64,000 nt of DNA from Tetradesmus obliquus (lineage: Eukaryota > Chlorophyta > Chlorophyceae > Sphaeropleales > Scenedesmaceae): positions 2,533,501 to 2,597,500 of the forward strand of contig CP126204.1 in NCBI GenBank assembly GCA_030272155.1. The letters run 5' to 3'. The position numbers and the translations under genes were made by a program. Of this stretch, positions 30,319-40,700 are shown piece by piece. The notes under the pieces were generated by a model. The model was not told where the DNA came from, did not search any database, and worked only from the letters and a program-made list of their open reading frames with translations. The number at the start of each line of letters is the position of its first letter. Position 1 is the stretch's first letter.

Positions 30319-32368
30319 GCCAGGCGACTGCGGGCGCATCATGACTGGTGGCACGCTGGGCGGCAACATCATTGCCAGCCAGATCCTGGGCTGGCCCGCT
30401 GCGCAGCTTTACAAGGACCTGTACAACCCCTCGTGAGTTTCATGATCTTTTCAACGTCCAGATGAACCTGATTTCTTGGCAAAAACAATACTCAACACCG
30501 TCATTGCCAGCCAGATCCTGGACTGGCCCTCTGTGCAGCTCCAACAAGACCTGTACAACCTGTTGTGAGCTTTTGCCCATCACTCTCTGCAGTGTCAGCT
30601 TCTTCTCTCAAACCCACATGTTTGTGCTGTTGCTCTGCTGCATCTACCTCCTCAACTGCTGACGTGTTGTATTACACAGGCTGTGGATTTGACATTACCC
30701 TGTCAGCACTCTCTCACTATGATCCTGCTTTGCATGTGGTTGCAGGCGCAAGCTGCGGGGCGGCATCCCAGGTCTTCCTGCCTGGTCTCCCCGCTACTTC
30801 AAGAACACCATCCAGAGCGCGCTGGACATGCTGCTGCCGCTGCCGCACTACGTGAGGGCAGCTGGTGACATTGAAAACCTTGCCAGGGGTGAAGGGGCCA
30901 TCATCAACAGTGGCCTGCGCAAGGTGAGAATGTAAAGGAGCACCAATCGCTGCTGGTTTTGGATGAACGCGTGGTTTACTTCTTTGGTTACTGGTCTGTT
31001 GTGTGATTGCTTATGTTATTGGAGTAAAGTTGAGCGTGCCAGATGCTGCCGCACTACGTGAAGGCAGCGGGTGGGATCGAGAACCTTGCACGGGGAGAGG
31101 GAGCCATCATCACCGGCGGCCTGCGCAAGGTGTTTTTTTTGGATGTCCTGAGATTTTCATTTGCAGCATTGTTGTTACTTTGCGGCTGCGGATCATCACT
31201 TGCATTCACATAGCAGTTGAAGCCCGCGTCGATGCTTCCAAGATGCTGAACAACAGGCTGCGCAACATGGAAGACCCGTCAGGATCGGTTTGTCGTGTGA
31301 GCGGCACACGCAGACCTGTGGTGCCAGCCCTGCTGTAGCATATGTTGCGGCAGCTGCTATGCTTGGCTAGTGCTGTCCACAGAGCTCTGCTTGTGGAGTA
31401 GTGCGTCGGCTGAAAGCCATGATGCATCATACCTGATGCAGCTGTGTTGCATGCTTCTTCTGATGGCATCATCGGTACAGCTTGCAACGCAGCTGCAGCA
31501 TGTGTGCACCAGGGCATAGCCCCAGCATGCAGGTCATGTGATATTACAATTCCCACACCAACACTCTCCCCGCACGCAAACAAATGCCACATGCATGCAC
31601 AGATGCATGTAGACCCACTGTGACGTGACAGCACATCTTGCGCCATGAGTTCATGGGGGCACTAGCTATCTTCTGTGTCCAGGAAGCAGCAGGTAGAGGT
31701 ATACCACATACGTATATACACGCACACTGTAGATGCTGCAGCTGCTTGGCGTGCGGTGAATCGTGGAACAGCTTGTTTTTATATTATATAAACTATATAT
31801 ATAGTCAAACAGCTAGGGATTGTGTACAGCCTGCTGAGCTCGTGCACCAGGCTATTGACTCTTCTGTGAATGTGTAATATGCAAGCCTGCAGCATGAGCC
31901 TCCAGCGCCTTGACTAGCAACAGAGGCATAGCTGAACTATGTGTGCCACGCTGCTGCTGCTGCTGGTGCCCTCAGGCACCTGACAGCGCACAACGATGAG
32001 TTGGGTCAGGTGCAGCGTTGCCATCTGCTGTACGCTTGCTGCCTGCCCCAAACTCTTGTTCTTGTTCGGTTGCGGGTACATTTGTGTTGTAACAAAAAAA
32101 CCCTGATGAAAGCGGCGTGCTTGGGCTTACTAACAGCCCTTTCATCTGCGCTGCACTGCTATCTTTCCTGCAGGTTGCTGTGTACAAGGATGACGCAGGT
32201 GAAGTCACGCGCATGAGCGGGCTGTGCCCTCACCTGGGCTGCCTGCTGCAGTGGAACCCCGAGGACAAGGAATGGAACTGCCCTTGCCACGGCTCATGCT
32301 TTGACAAGCAGGGAGCAAACATCTGCGGCCCGGCGACAATTGACATGACGCAGCTGAAGTCCAAGTAA
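22948..32368 (+). CDS. FAD-dependent oxidoreductase with C-terminal Rieske [2Fe-2S] domain
   Basis: Fourteen exons, all in phase, give 625 residues: 22948-23056, 23414-23512, 23703-23840, 24916-25052, 25984-26170, 26647-26705, 27081-27189, 27732-27933, 28425-28593, 28897-29001, 29897-29978, 30324-30432, 30746-30923, 32174-32368. Residues about 95-125 form the FAD-binding Rossmann start DVCIVGGGISGLTTAYLLAKAG, followed by GKRVVLLES with its Glu for the ribose. The middle has GAVMNPLLYVQGLAAAI and HDLLLVSGEAHD, blocks typical of glycine/D-amino-acid-oxidase-like enzymes. The last exon holds a Rieske cluster: CPHLGC and CPCHGS supply two Cys and two His. The family (DAO fold plus Rieske) is best known from bacteria; its substrate is unknown. 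No obvious transit peptide. Nine of 14 exons have partial copies in adjacent introns. Confidence 0.9.
23887..23964 (+). repeat. Donor-side echo of FAD-Rieske exon 3
   Basis: Downstream of exon 3 the tail GATGCTGACGTGTGCATTGT through CTGCTGGCAAAAGCAG recurs, with the GGGCATCAGC portion of the FAD motif disrupted, and is followed by GTGGGG where the true exon has GTGAGT. Confidence 0.85.
24136..24915 (+). repeat. Five acceptor-side echoes of FAD-Rieske exon 4 with CTG tracts
   Basis: Head copies of exon 4 start at 24136, 24295, 24434, 24583 and 24736, before the intact exon at 24916. Each begins after a CAG with GCAAGCGTGT, codes GKRVVVLESRLIGSGQTG and SLGDMTPW with small changes, then breaks off near CACCAGCTGCAACTGACC (or a variant) and runs into a new CTG tract ending in CAG. 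Spacing is 139-180 bp. None has a donor. Copy 1 would reach TGA soon after TPWHTSCN if it were used as an exon start. Confidence 0.95.
24854..24903 (+). repeat. (CTG)n tract before exon 4 acceptor
   Basis: About sixteen CTG units followed by TCCTCCTGCAG. Similar tracts precede the echoes of exon 4 and the acceptors of several other exons, replacing a normal polypyrimidine tract. Confidence 0.9.
25144..25499 (+). repeat. Three donor-side echoes of FAD-Rieske exon 4
   Basis: The tail CTGTTCAGCAGCCTGGAGCG through CGCCAGCAG recurs with ends at 25194, 25349 and 25499 (true exon end 25052), spaced 142-155 bp, each followed by a usable donor (GTGTGG, GTGTGG, GTGATA). The first has TAG in place of GAG. 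The spacers also share sequence (CACCTGTTGTGCCTCA occurs before copies 1 and 3), so the repeated unit includes intron DNA. Confidence 0.92.
25744..25890 (+). repeat. Acceptor-side echo of FAD-Rieske exon 5
   Basis: A nearly exact copy of the first about 145 bases of exon 5 (VAVSNAEAINFVESVVESEG and on to VPGDDRDP) lies 240 bp upstream, with the same CAG acceptor. It diverges before the exon tail and has no donor. Its very high identity to 25984-26130 suggests a recent duplication or conversion. Confidence 0.92.
26338..26405 (+). repeat. Donor-side echo of FAD-Rieske exon 5
   Basis: Tail copy GGTGCCTGGGGAC through AGCACCAGGAGCGGTGATGC, ending in GGGAG followed by GTGTGT. It matches the end of exon 5 (ends 26170 before GTGCGT). 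Confidence 0.85.
26768..26796 (+). repeat. Donor-side echo of FAD-Rieske exon 6
   Basis: AAAGTGGCCGGCCTGGACGT through GAACATG repeats the last 28 bases of exon 6 and keeps the same GTGCGC donor. Confidence 0.88.
27259..27297 (+). repeat. Weak donor-side echo of FAD-Rieske exon 7
   Basis: TGCTGCACATGCGGGGCCTG with the following GAGGCAGCCCTCACAAG resembles the exon 7 end (TGCTGTATGTGCAGGGCCTG, then GCTGCAGCTATTACAG). The donor position now reads TAGGTT. Confidence 0.55.
27446..27667 (+). repeat. Two acceptor-side echoes of FAD-Rieske exon 8
   Basis: Head copies at 27446 (NYGDMMYKTTRMHKAKPSAT) and 27600 (KYGGRIYETTRMRKANSSAT) precede the intact exon at 27732. Both break off at the same place (TCTGCCACACCGTGAC) and the second is preceded by about fifteen CTG units. 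Confidence 0.92.
28083..28150 (+). repeat. Internal/donor-side echo of FAD-Rieske exon 8
   Basis: Codes QGCVLASASAVTISILDSAL followed by HV, a copy of QGYVLATASPVTSSILDSAL from the last third of exon 8. It lacks the very end of the exon and a clear donor. Confidence 0.8.
28203..28390 (+). repeat. Two acceptor-side echoes of FAD-Rieske exon 9
   Basis: Head copies at 28203 (YVVALKILKNSSYQPGVYY) and 28322 (YVVALKI, then a small deletion) precede the intact exon at 28425. Each follows its own CTG tract and CCGCAG. Confidence 0.92.
30493..30564 (+). repeat. Donor-side echo of FAD-Rieske exon 12
   Basis: Codes VIASQILDWPSVQLQQDLYN, a copy of the exon 12 tail IIASQILGWPAAQLYKDLYN, followed by GTGAGC. 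Confidence 0.9.
31043..31129 (+). repeat. Donor-side echo of FAD-Rieske exon 13
   Basis: Codes MLPHYVKAAGGIENLARGEG then AIITGGLRK, matching the end of exon 13 (LPHYVRAAGDIENLARGEG, AIINSGLRK). The donor position reads GTGTTT. Confidence 0.9.
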
Positions 32369-33608
32369 AGGGCGCAGGGGTGGAGGTGTGGCTTGGGCTG
32401 CCTGCTGTGATAAAAGCTGCTGTGGAGGCGGCGCGGCTGAAAATGCCAGTCGCAGCTGTTAGCATGCTGCGCCACAGCATGCAGAACGTGTTGCTATGCA
32501 GGCGGCCGCTTGTACCCCGTGAGTGATGTTTGTATTGGGAATTTGCCGATGAACAGGCCAGACATGCATGCAGCTGCTGGTGGCACGGATGTGCACCAGC
32601 TGTTGAGGCTTACTTTTGTACAAGGTTGTGGCAGCAGAGGCTGAAGATTGGCGCGCAGAACTGTTTGTACCAAGAAAAGACCAGCTGAGCAAGCTGTCCA
32701 CGGGGTGTGGCGGGCTGACAAGTTTACTAGTGTTGTGCATTGTTGCACACAGTAGGGCAAGTTGCATGTTGAGTTGAGCGTTCTGCCACCATTTGGCGCG
32801 CACTGTGTACGTGTGCAGTTGCAGCGCACATGCTCTGGCCCTGGTGGTGACGGCACACCATTGCTATTAAGCATCGATGCTGAGCCTGAGGATGGAGGGT
32901 GATAGCTGGGTCCAAGTGGCTCTGCATTGCTGATTTTGCATGTGGCTAGCACTGTGCTAGGCTGCCCTTGCTCAAACTGGCATAGCTGCCAGTCAGGGTG
33001 GCTAGTTTGTTTGATACGCTGGGCATGTGAGATAGCAAACAGATGTGGTTGCGTGCTGTCCCTGGCATGGAGTCATGCTGCATGACAGCGCCTGCAGAAG
33101 GAGCCGCCAGCGGGGTTGCTTATGCATAGTTGTAAGGAGACACGAATGAAGCTGCAGAGGAGTAATACTCTAGTGCATTTTGTAACATGCGTTACTACAT
33201 GCACTTGCCACCTTTCTGTGGAGCCCAAGGTTTAAAGAAACAGGTGCCCACTGCAAGCCGGCTGCACAGCTGCGGAATGCACAACCTGAGCTTGATAACA
33301 TGCATTGCACACCGACGAGCAGCAGCTGAATATACTGCTTTGTAAATGATGCAACTGCATGCTGAGAAACGACAGGAAGGGAACCGCGTTCGACCTGCAA
33401 TTCAGCCAGCGATCCACACAAGCATGGGGCAAATGGATGCACCCCAGGCTGAGCTCACACACGAGCCCAGATGGCATGCATTTTGCCAGTGCAACCTTTG
33501 TGTAGCTGCAGAGATACCAATGGGTGTGACAGCTGCACATCAGCTAATCAGTCAATAGTCTACAAACACACAGCAGCACCATGCGCGTTGCAAACAGAAT
33601 GGTGCCTG
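32369..33608. other. Convergent 3' region of the FAD-Rieske and giant LRR genes
   Basis: No gene supported. TGTAA occurs at 33131-33135 on the plus strand and again near 33181 and 33341, possible polyadenylation signals of the FAD-Rieske gene. I found no clear signal for the minus-strand gene ending at 33609. Confidence 0.5.
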
Positions 33609-36600
33609 CTACTGGCCCCTCAGGCTGCGCAGGATCTCCTCTGTGCATCCCAGAAGCTCAGCTGCACCCACAGCCCCTCCACTGCTGCTTTGTGCTGCTG
33701 CTGCTGCCGCCGCATCACCAAATGTTTGGCGCTGCTGCACCAGCTCGAAGCTGCTGGCTGCAGCACTCTTTGCTGCTGCTGCTGCTGCTGACCCAAAGCA
33801 ACGTTGCTGCTGTTCACTCGCAGCTGCAACCTGGTCCTGCCCTTGAGCCTGCTGCAGGCCGAATGCACCTAGGCCTTGGCCCATGTCATTGGCGCTGCTG
33901 CTGCATTTGCTATCTTTCACTGCAGCCTTTCCATCGTCAGCCCCGCCAAAGCTTATGCTGTGTGCTGTTGCCCAGGCAAGGCTGCCAGGCAGGGTGCTGG
34001 CAACACCTCCTGCACTGCGGCTGGAATGCTGCTGCCACTGCTGCTGCTGCTGCTGCTGTTGCTGCGGTTGCTGCTGTTGTTGGAGTACAAATGATGTGAT
34101 AGGGAAGCTACCCCCAGCACTGCGCGCACCTTCTCCACCAACACCCATCAATCCAGCAGCAGCAAACCTGCCTTCCTGCTGCTGCAGCTGCTGCTGCAGG
34201 AGCAACGGCGCAGCGCCAGCTGTTACATTAGGCAGCGCCCCATTCAGTGCCAGTTGCAGCTGCAGCTCCTGCTGCTTGATGGTCCTGCGCTGCTGCTTGA
34301 TGATCGCCTTTGCCTGGGACCAGCCGCTGCGCATCGCAGCAACCTCAGCCAGCACCTGCGGCAGCACGACACAACAGCAGCAGCGACAGCCTCAGCAATT
34401 GATCCATGGCTGTTGTAAGGACACATAAGAAACACTGCTTGCTTCTCCTGCTGTAGCCAAGTGCAGTAGCCAAGTGCAGTAGCCAAGTGCCGCACCTTGT
34501 TCTGCTGGCTGGCCAGCCGCCCCTGCAGCGCTGCCAAGCTCCCCTGCAGCTGCTGCACTGCCTGGTCCTTCAGCGCCAGCTGCTCAGCCAGCCGCCCAGC
34601 CTCCAGGCCATGCTGCGCTGCAGCAGCCTCGCCAGCTGCCCGCTGCTCCTGCAGCTGCTGCTGCACGCCCTGCAGCTGCTGCTGCAGCTGCAGCACGGCG
34701 GCCTGCTCGCTGTGCAGCTGCTGCTGCGTGCGGAAGCGCTCCTTCTCTGCTGCGATTGCCTGCTGCGTGATGCTCATGTTCTGGTCACGCGTAGCATTGG
34801 TAGCAAATGCCAGCTGGCCCTGAGTTGAGTCCAAGCTCTGTTTCAGCGCATGAACTGCTTGGGTTTGCTGGTTGAGCTTGTCGCTGCACCTCCTGAGCTG
34901 CCCAGCCAGCTCCTTCGCCTGAGCCTTGCTGGCGGCCAGCTGCTGCTGCAGCTCAGCTTCCCGCGCCTCCTGCTGCTGCTGCCGCTGCTGCGCCTGCTGC
35001 AGCTGGTGCTCCAGCGACTGCTGCTTCAGCTGCTGCTCAAGCTGCTGCTGCGCCTGCTGCAGCTGCATCTGCTGCAACTGCTGGGTAGCCTCGTCAGCGC
35101 TGCTGGCTGCCTGGTCGAGCTGCTCCTGCATCACTGCTGCTGCTGCTTGGTGCTCCCTGGCAAGCACGGATAGCTGCTGTGTGTGGCTGCTGGATTGTTG
35201 CTCCAACTCCTGCTGTTGCTTCTGCACCACCTGCAGCAGGCATCCAATATGTGGTCATTTGCCGTTGCAGTGGAAAGTTAGGAACATCTTGTACCGACCT
35301 GCGTATGTTTGTTAAATGTGTGCAGGTGGTATAAATGAACCGCAGCATGCTTTTCAATGTCACATGTCCACGCACTGCTCAACCACTGCACCTTGTGCCA
35401 GAGCAGAGCTGCACATCAGTGTGCCTGCACATCCCACCAAACTCACCAGCTCTAAGCCAGACTTTCCGGCCAGCGCTGCTTCCAGCTGCTGCTGCAGATC
35501 TACAAGCTGCTGCTGCAGCTCCACCATGCCTGCCACCTGCTGCTGCTCTTGCTGCTCCTGCTGCTGCAGCGCAGCCAGCTGCTGCTGAGCCTGCTGCAGC
35601 TCTGTGGCTGCTGCAGCCTTGCTTTCCTGCAAGGCCCAGCACCGCCACTTCCCAAAGCAGCTCAACAAGAAGCCATGCTCCCGCCGCGCCTGCAGCTGTT
35701 GTACCCGCACATACCGCGAGTGTGCTGCGGTTGCTGCAGCAGACAGCCGCTGCCAGCGCAGTGCTACCCGCAGCATCAGCTGCTGCGACTCCTGACTGCG
35801 CTGTGCAGCACCCACTCGAGCCTCAACAATGCTTTGGCTCCATGCAGCCCAGCAGCTGCGCATCAGCTGCGTAGTGCAGAGCTGCTCTGCCTTTGCCAGC
35901 TGCTGCTTCTTATGGCTGCGCTGCTGCACGTTGCGCGCCAGCGCCTGCAGCACCTGCTGCAGCAGCCAGCGCTGCCGCTCCGCTGCCATGCCCTCTGCTG
36001 TGCTGCGAGCCGCAGCAGCACGGTGCGTCTGCAGCCACCATGCCTGTGTTACTCGCAGCAGCAGCACCTGCTGCTTCATGCGGCGGTGCTGCTGTGCAAG
36101 GTGCAGCAGCGCTGGCTCGTCAACGCCCTCCGGGTGCTGCTGCTCAAACTGTGCTTGCTGCACATACTGCTGCCATGCCGACCACGCTTTGCGCTTACAG
36201 AAGCGCTTGCAGTGGACTGAGGCAGCTGCCAGCCGCAGCTCCTGCTCATCCCTCACCTGCAGGCACAGGGCCAGAAGCAGCAGCCAGAGAAAAGTACAGG
36301 GTCAAGCAGCATTCTCACATACTGTGGCGCTTGACAGTTCGCACCAACTACAAAGAGCTTAGCAAAAGCAAGCACTGCACCAGCAAAGAAAGCACCAGTT
36401 GTGCACCAGCAAGCGCAACACAAAGTTTCCAGTGACTCACTGAAAGGCACTATCCACCTCCGCACAGCATGGCTTGCCCACCTGCAGCAGCTGCTGCCAC
36501 CTGTTCCACGCCTTCACCAGCAGCCAGCGCCGCCGCAGCTTCTGCGCCCGAGCGACACCTAGGAAGCTCATCTGAAGCTCCACAGGCACATTTGCCACAT

Positions 36601-37689
36601 TTGGCACCAAGCTGCTGCCAGCAGCAGCAGCAGCAGCAGCAGCACCTGCTGCTGCAGTAGGCCTGGTGGTGGTGTGGCCTGAGCTTAGGGAGTGCTGCCT
36701 GCTGAAACTTTCCTGCAAGCTGCCAGTGCTGAGGCTCAGGTGGCGGCTGGAACGCCTGCCAGCAGTGCTGAGCTGCTGCTGCTGCTGCTGCGGGCTGTGA
36801 TGTGGTTTGTCAGCAGCGCCGTGGTCAAACCATGCAGCTGACCTGGGGCTGTTGGCAGCTGACTGGCGAGATGCCCTTCGCAGCAGCGCTGCAGCATCCT
36901 CCACACCAGGTGCTGCTGCTGCTGCTCCTCGCATGGAGCTGCTGCCACGCTGCTGCTGCCAGCTTACTCTGGCACTGCTGGGCAGTGATGCCGCTGCTGC
37001 AACTGGTGTGTTGGCTGCTTCTGTCGTGCCCCAAGATGACAGCCTGGGGCTATGCTGCTGCTGCGTGATGCGAGGCGACATCGCTGCTAGTGCTGCTGCC
37101 TCAGCTTCAAGCACCATGCTCCTGCTGCTCTGCCTGCTAGGCTGGCTGAATGCCCTCTTGCCCTCAGCTACATCAGCCCAGGCAGCAGCCACTGCTGCAT
37201 CACTCGCTGAAAGCCTCTTGCTGCTGCCAGCAGCAGGTGCTAGCAGCGCACTGACTTCACTGTCACTGGATGAACCAGATGATGCAGCTCTTGCGGCAGA
37301 CTGCCTCTGCTGTTGCTGATGAGTGGAGCTCCTAGACAGCACTGGGCTCAGCCTTGCTGACAGTGACCGCAAGCTGCCCTGCTGGCTGCCAGATTTGGGG
37401 CTCAGCGCAGAGATGGCTGCATCTAGGGCAGCAGCAGCTGCTGCTGCAGGCGATGGGGCATGTGAGGAGCCGCCCTGTTGCTGTTGCTGGCTGCAAGAAG
37501 GCAGCTCAACAGACAGGGACAGCGACTTGGATCGCTGCGCTGCTTGCCGCTGCTGTTTCAAAGCAGCGCTGCTGCTGCTCCAGCTCCTCGACAGCTGCCC
37601 AGCACCCAACTCACTGCAGCCGCCACCTCTGCCTGCGTTACTCGCAGGAGTGCTGCACCTGTTGCCGCTGCTTCTGCCTGCACACGCTG

Positions 37690-37720
<31 letters not shown>

Positions 37721-40700
37721 TTGCTGCTCCGCCTCTGAGCAAGAGGATGGTGATGATGGCAGCTGCACACCCAGTTGCCGTGCTTGCTGTGCGTAGAAGC
37801 CCCAGTGGGACAGCACGCGGCGGCAGCTGCGAGCAGCCCAGTGGCTGATGGCGGTGTTGTTCTGAGCCACTGCCAGCCTGCATGCACAAACAACAACACG
37901 CATGCATTGTTGTTCTGCTGCAGTTGGATGCTCACATGCAATCGAGAGCGTACATGTCACGTGGTGAGCCTGCTAGCGGTCTGTGCAGGTGGAGCACAGT
38001 CCTGGTGCAGTGCTGTTACAGTACATGAGCTGCATTTTGCATTGCAAGCAGCACCCACATCGCGCAGGTTTGGCTGCAACACGCGCAATGTTAGTTGTTC
38101 CTCACTGTATCAGTCAAGGGCACCGCAGGTCCATGCTCACCGTTGCATCCACACCAGCTGCAGCCATGCTGTCATCACTGCACGCCTCTGCAGCCGCTGC
38201 CGCCTCAGCTGCAGCACCTGCAGCTGCCGCTGCTGCACAGCAGCAGCCTTCCATGACCTCACAGCCCGCCGCTGCATGGCGCGCTGGCACTGCTGGCTGG
38301 CTTGCAGTTTCACAGCACGCCATGCTGCCGCTGCCCCTGCAGCTTCCCTGAAATGCCCAAGGATGCGGCGGCACAGGCTGGCTTTTGCCAGTGCCTCTGC
38401 TGCTGCTTGGCGTGCTTGCTGCGCCTCCTGAGCGGTTAGCTGTGCCCGCACCTACGACAGCAATCATCACCAAGCAGGCACTAAGCAAGCAATCAACAAG
38501 CAAAAAGCAGTGTTGACACGGCTGCTGCCCTTTCCTGCTGTGCCACCTTTGCTGCTATACAATACCCCTTGAAGTCGTGCCGTCTCTCACCTGCTCGACT
38601 TGTTCTCGAAGCTGCTGGTTCTGCTGCGCCTGCTGCTCTGCCAGGCCTCCAGTCTCGTGCAGCATCTGCTCAGTGGCCTGCAAGCTGGCTTGGGTTTGCT
38701 GCAGGGCTGCCTCCAGCTGCTCGCTCAAAACAGCCTGCAGCACAGCACAGTGCGACAAGAGCATATTTCTCACAAGCGTGCCCGCCAGTGCTCTTACACT
38801 TATGCAGTACAGCTGAGAACAGACCATAGCATTGGCAGGTCTGACATGCACGCCTCGAATAACAGCAAAGCACGTATCCCAAGGATGTGCAGCCCCTCAT
38901 CAGTCCATATCATACCTGGTGCTGCAGCTGCTCCACCTGGCCTCTCCCAAGCTCTAGCTCCTTTTCAAGTGCAGCCTTCTCCACAGCCAAGGCCACCAGC
39001 CGGTCCTGCAGCTCAGCTAGCAGCGCAGCCCTGCGCTCGCCCGGCGAAGCAGGCCTGCCAGCACCCAGAGCCGCTGCTGCCTCACTGCTTGGCCGTAGCA
39101 CAGCTGGCCCCGCCTCTGCAGCGGCAGTTGCTGCTGGGGCGACATTTGTGCTTGGCAGTCTGCCCGAGCTGCTGCCATCCGCTGCTGCTGCAGCAACAGC
39201 TGCAGCCACGGCTGCGGTGGCTGCGGCGGCGCTGTTGCGGCCTGCGTGTGACGCATGCTGCAGTGGAGATGCTGACGGCAGCACAACTCCAGCCAGCTGC
39301 CGCGCCAGCAGCCCTCCAGCATCACCTGTCAGGCTGCTGGACCTGCGGCCAGGAGATTGCACTGGACTAGCTACTATGCCAGCTGTCCCGTCAGCAACTG
39401 CTGTCCCTCCTCCTGCTGCTGTTTGTAATGATGTGTTTGGTCCTTGCACAGATGCGCTGCCAGGCGTCCACGTGGCAGCTTCATTTGCTTGTACCGATGC
39501 CCTTCCAGCAGCGACAACACTGTCCCTTCCTGGGCTGTCTGCCGCAGCAAGCACTGGCTGCAATGCAGCGAGCAAAGCAGCAGGCAGCCGCATCAGCTCT
39601 GCAGAAGTCGGCGCGCTGCTGCTGTCAGTTGCTTTGGTGCCAGCTGTTGACTGGGCTGCTGTAGATGCTGCAGCGGCTGCAGCAGCTGCAGCAGCAGCGG
39701 CATGCAGATCCAGCGCAACCCCAGCTGCTGCTGCAGCAGGCGCTGACGCATGCCCAAGCGATGCTGTCCCTGCACTTCCAGTGAAGGGGCTACCAGCCGT
39801 AGATGCTGCAGCTGTAGATGCAGCTGCAACAGCAGCAGCAACTGCGGCAGCAGTCTGTGGATCCAGCCCAGCCAGAGCCTGCTTGAACAGCGCCTGCTGA
39901 TACATTGCTGCATGACCTATTGAACCAGGGGCACTGCTGCCTGCCGGAGTGCTGCCAATAGTTGAAGGAGCAGCACTCGAGCTGAGCGCTGCAGTAGAAG
40001 AGCCTGCTACAGCAGCTGTCCTTGAGCTAGGTGCTGCTGACGGCAAGTTGGCGATCATTGAGACACCACTGAGTGATGACTCAGCGCTGCGCACCCTGCG
40101 CAGTGCTGCTGCTGCTGCAGCTGCTGCTGCGTCACCCTGCTGCTGCGACATAGGCGGTGCCGGCGCAAGAGCCAACTGCTGCTGCTGCTGTTGCTGACCG
40201 CCTGCGGCCAGCTGCTGCTGCAACTGTTGGAGTTGCCCTTGCTGCAGCTGCTGCAGCAGCTGGCCCATGATCTGCTGCTGCGGCTGCAGGTTCCAATCAT
40301 CTAGTGTGAGCCTCTTCGCGCCAGCCGGCCCAGGCCCAAGCGGGCTGCTGCTGCCTGTTACTGAGCACGCGGCAATAGAAGAGTCTGGCCCAGGCAGTAG
40401 AGCAACATCAGCTGGCTGCTGCTGCAACAGCACCAGCTGCTGTTCCGTCTGCTGCTGCTGCTCCTGCTGAGCAGTGGCAAGGGCTGGCAGATCTGCAGTG
40501 GCCTGCTGCTGCTGCTGTTGTTGCTGCAGTGCTGCAGCCAGCCTGCTGATCCCTGCGCCCTGCAGATCCATGGAGCTGGACACTGCCACCGACTGGAACA
40601 GCCGCTGCCGCAGTGGGCTCAGATCCACGCTGCTGACAGTGCTGCTGGGCCTGCTGCCATCACGGCTTCTGTTTCCATGTGTGCCAGGGCTGGCACCAGC

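Noticed and set aside
34487-35173. Plus-strand Leu-rich frames resembling membrane segments
   Set aside because: Reverse reading of CAG/CTG coiled-coil codons of the giant gene; poly-Leu is an artefact of CTG repeats.
38887-39900. Long plus-strand Ala/Ser-rich frame
   Set aside because: Antisense shadow of the Gln/Ala-rich exon 7 of the minus-strand giant gene; GC-rich triplet repeats keep several frames open.
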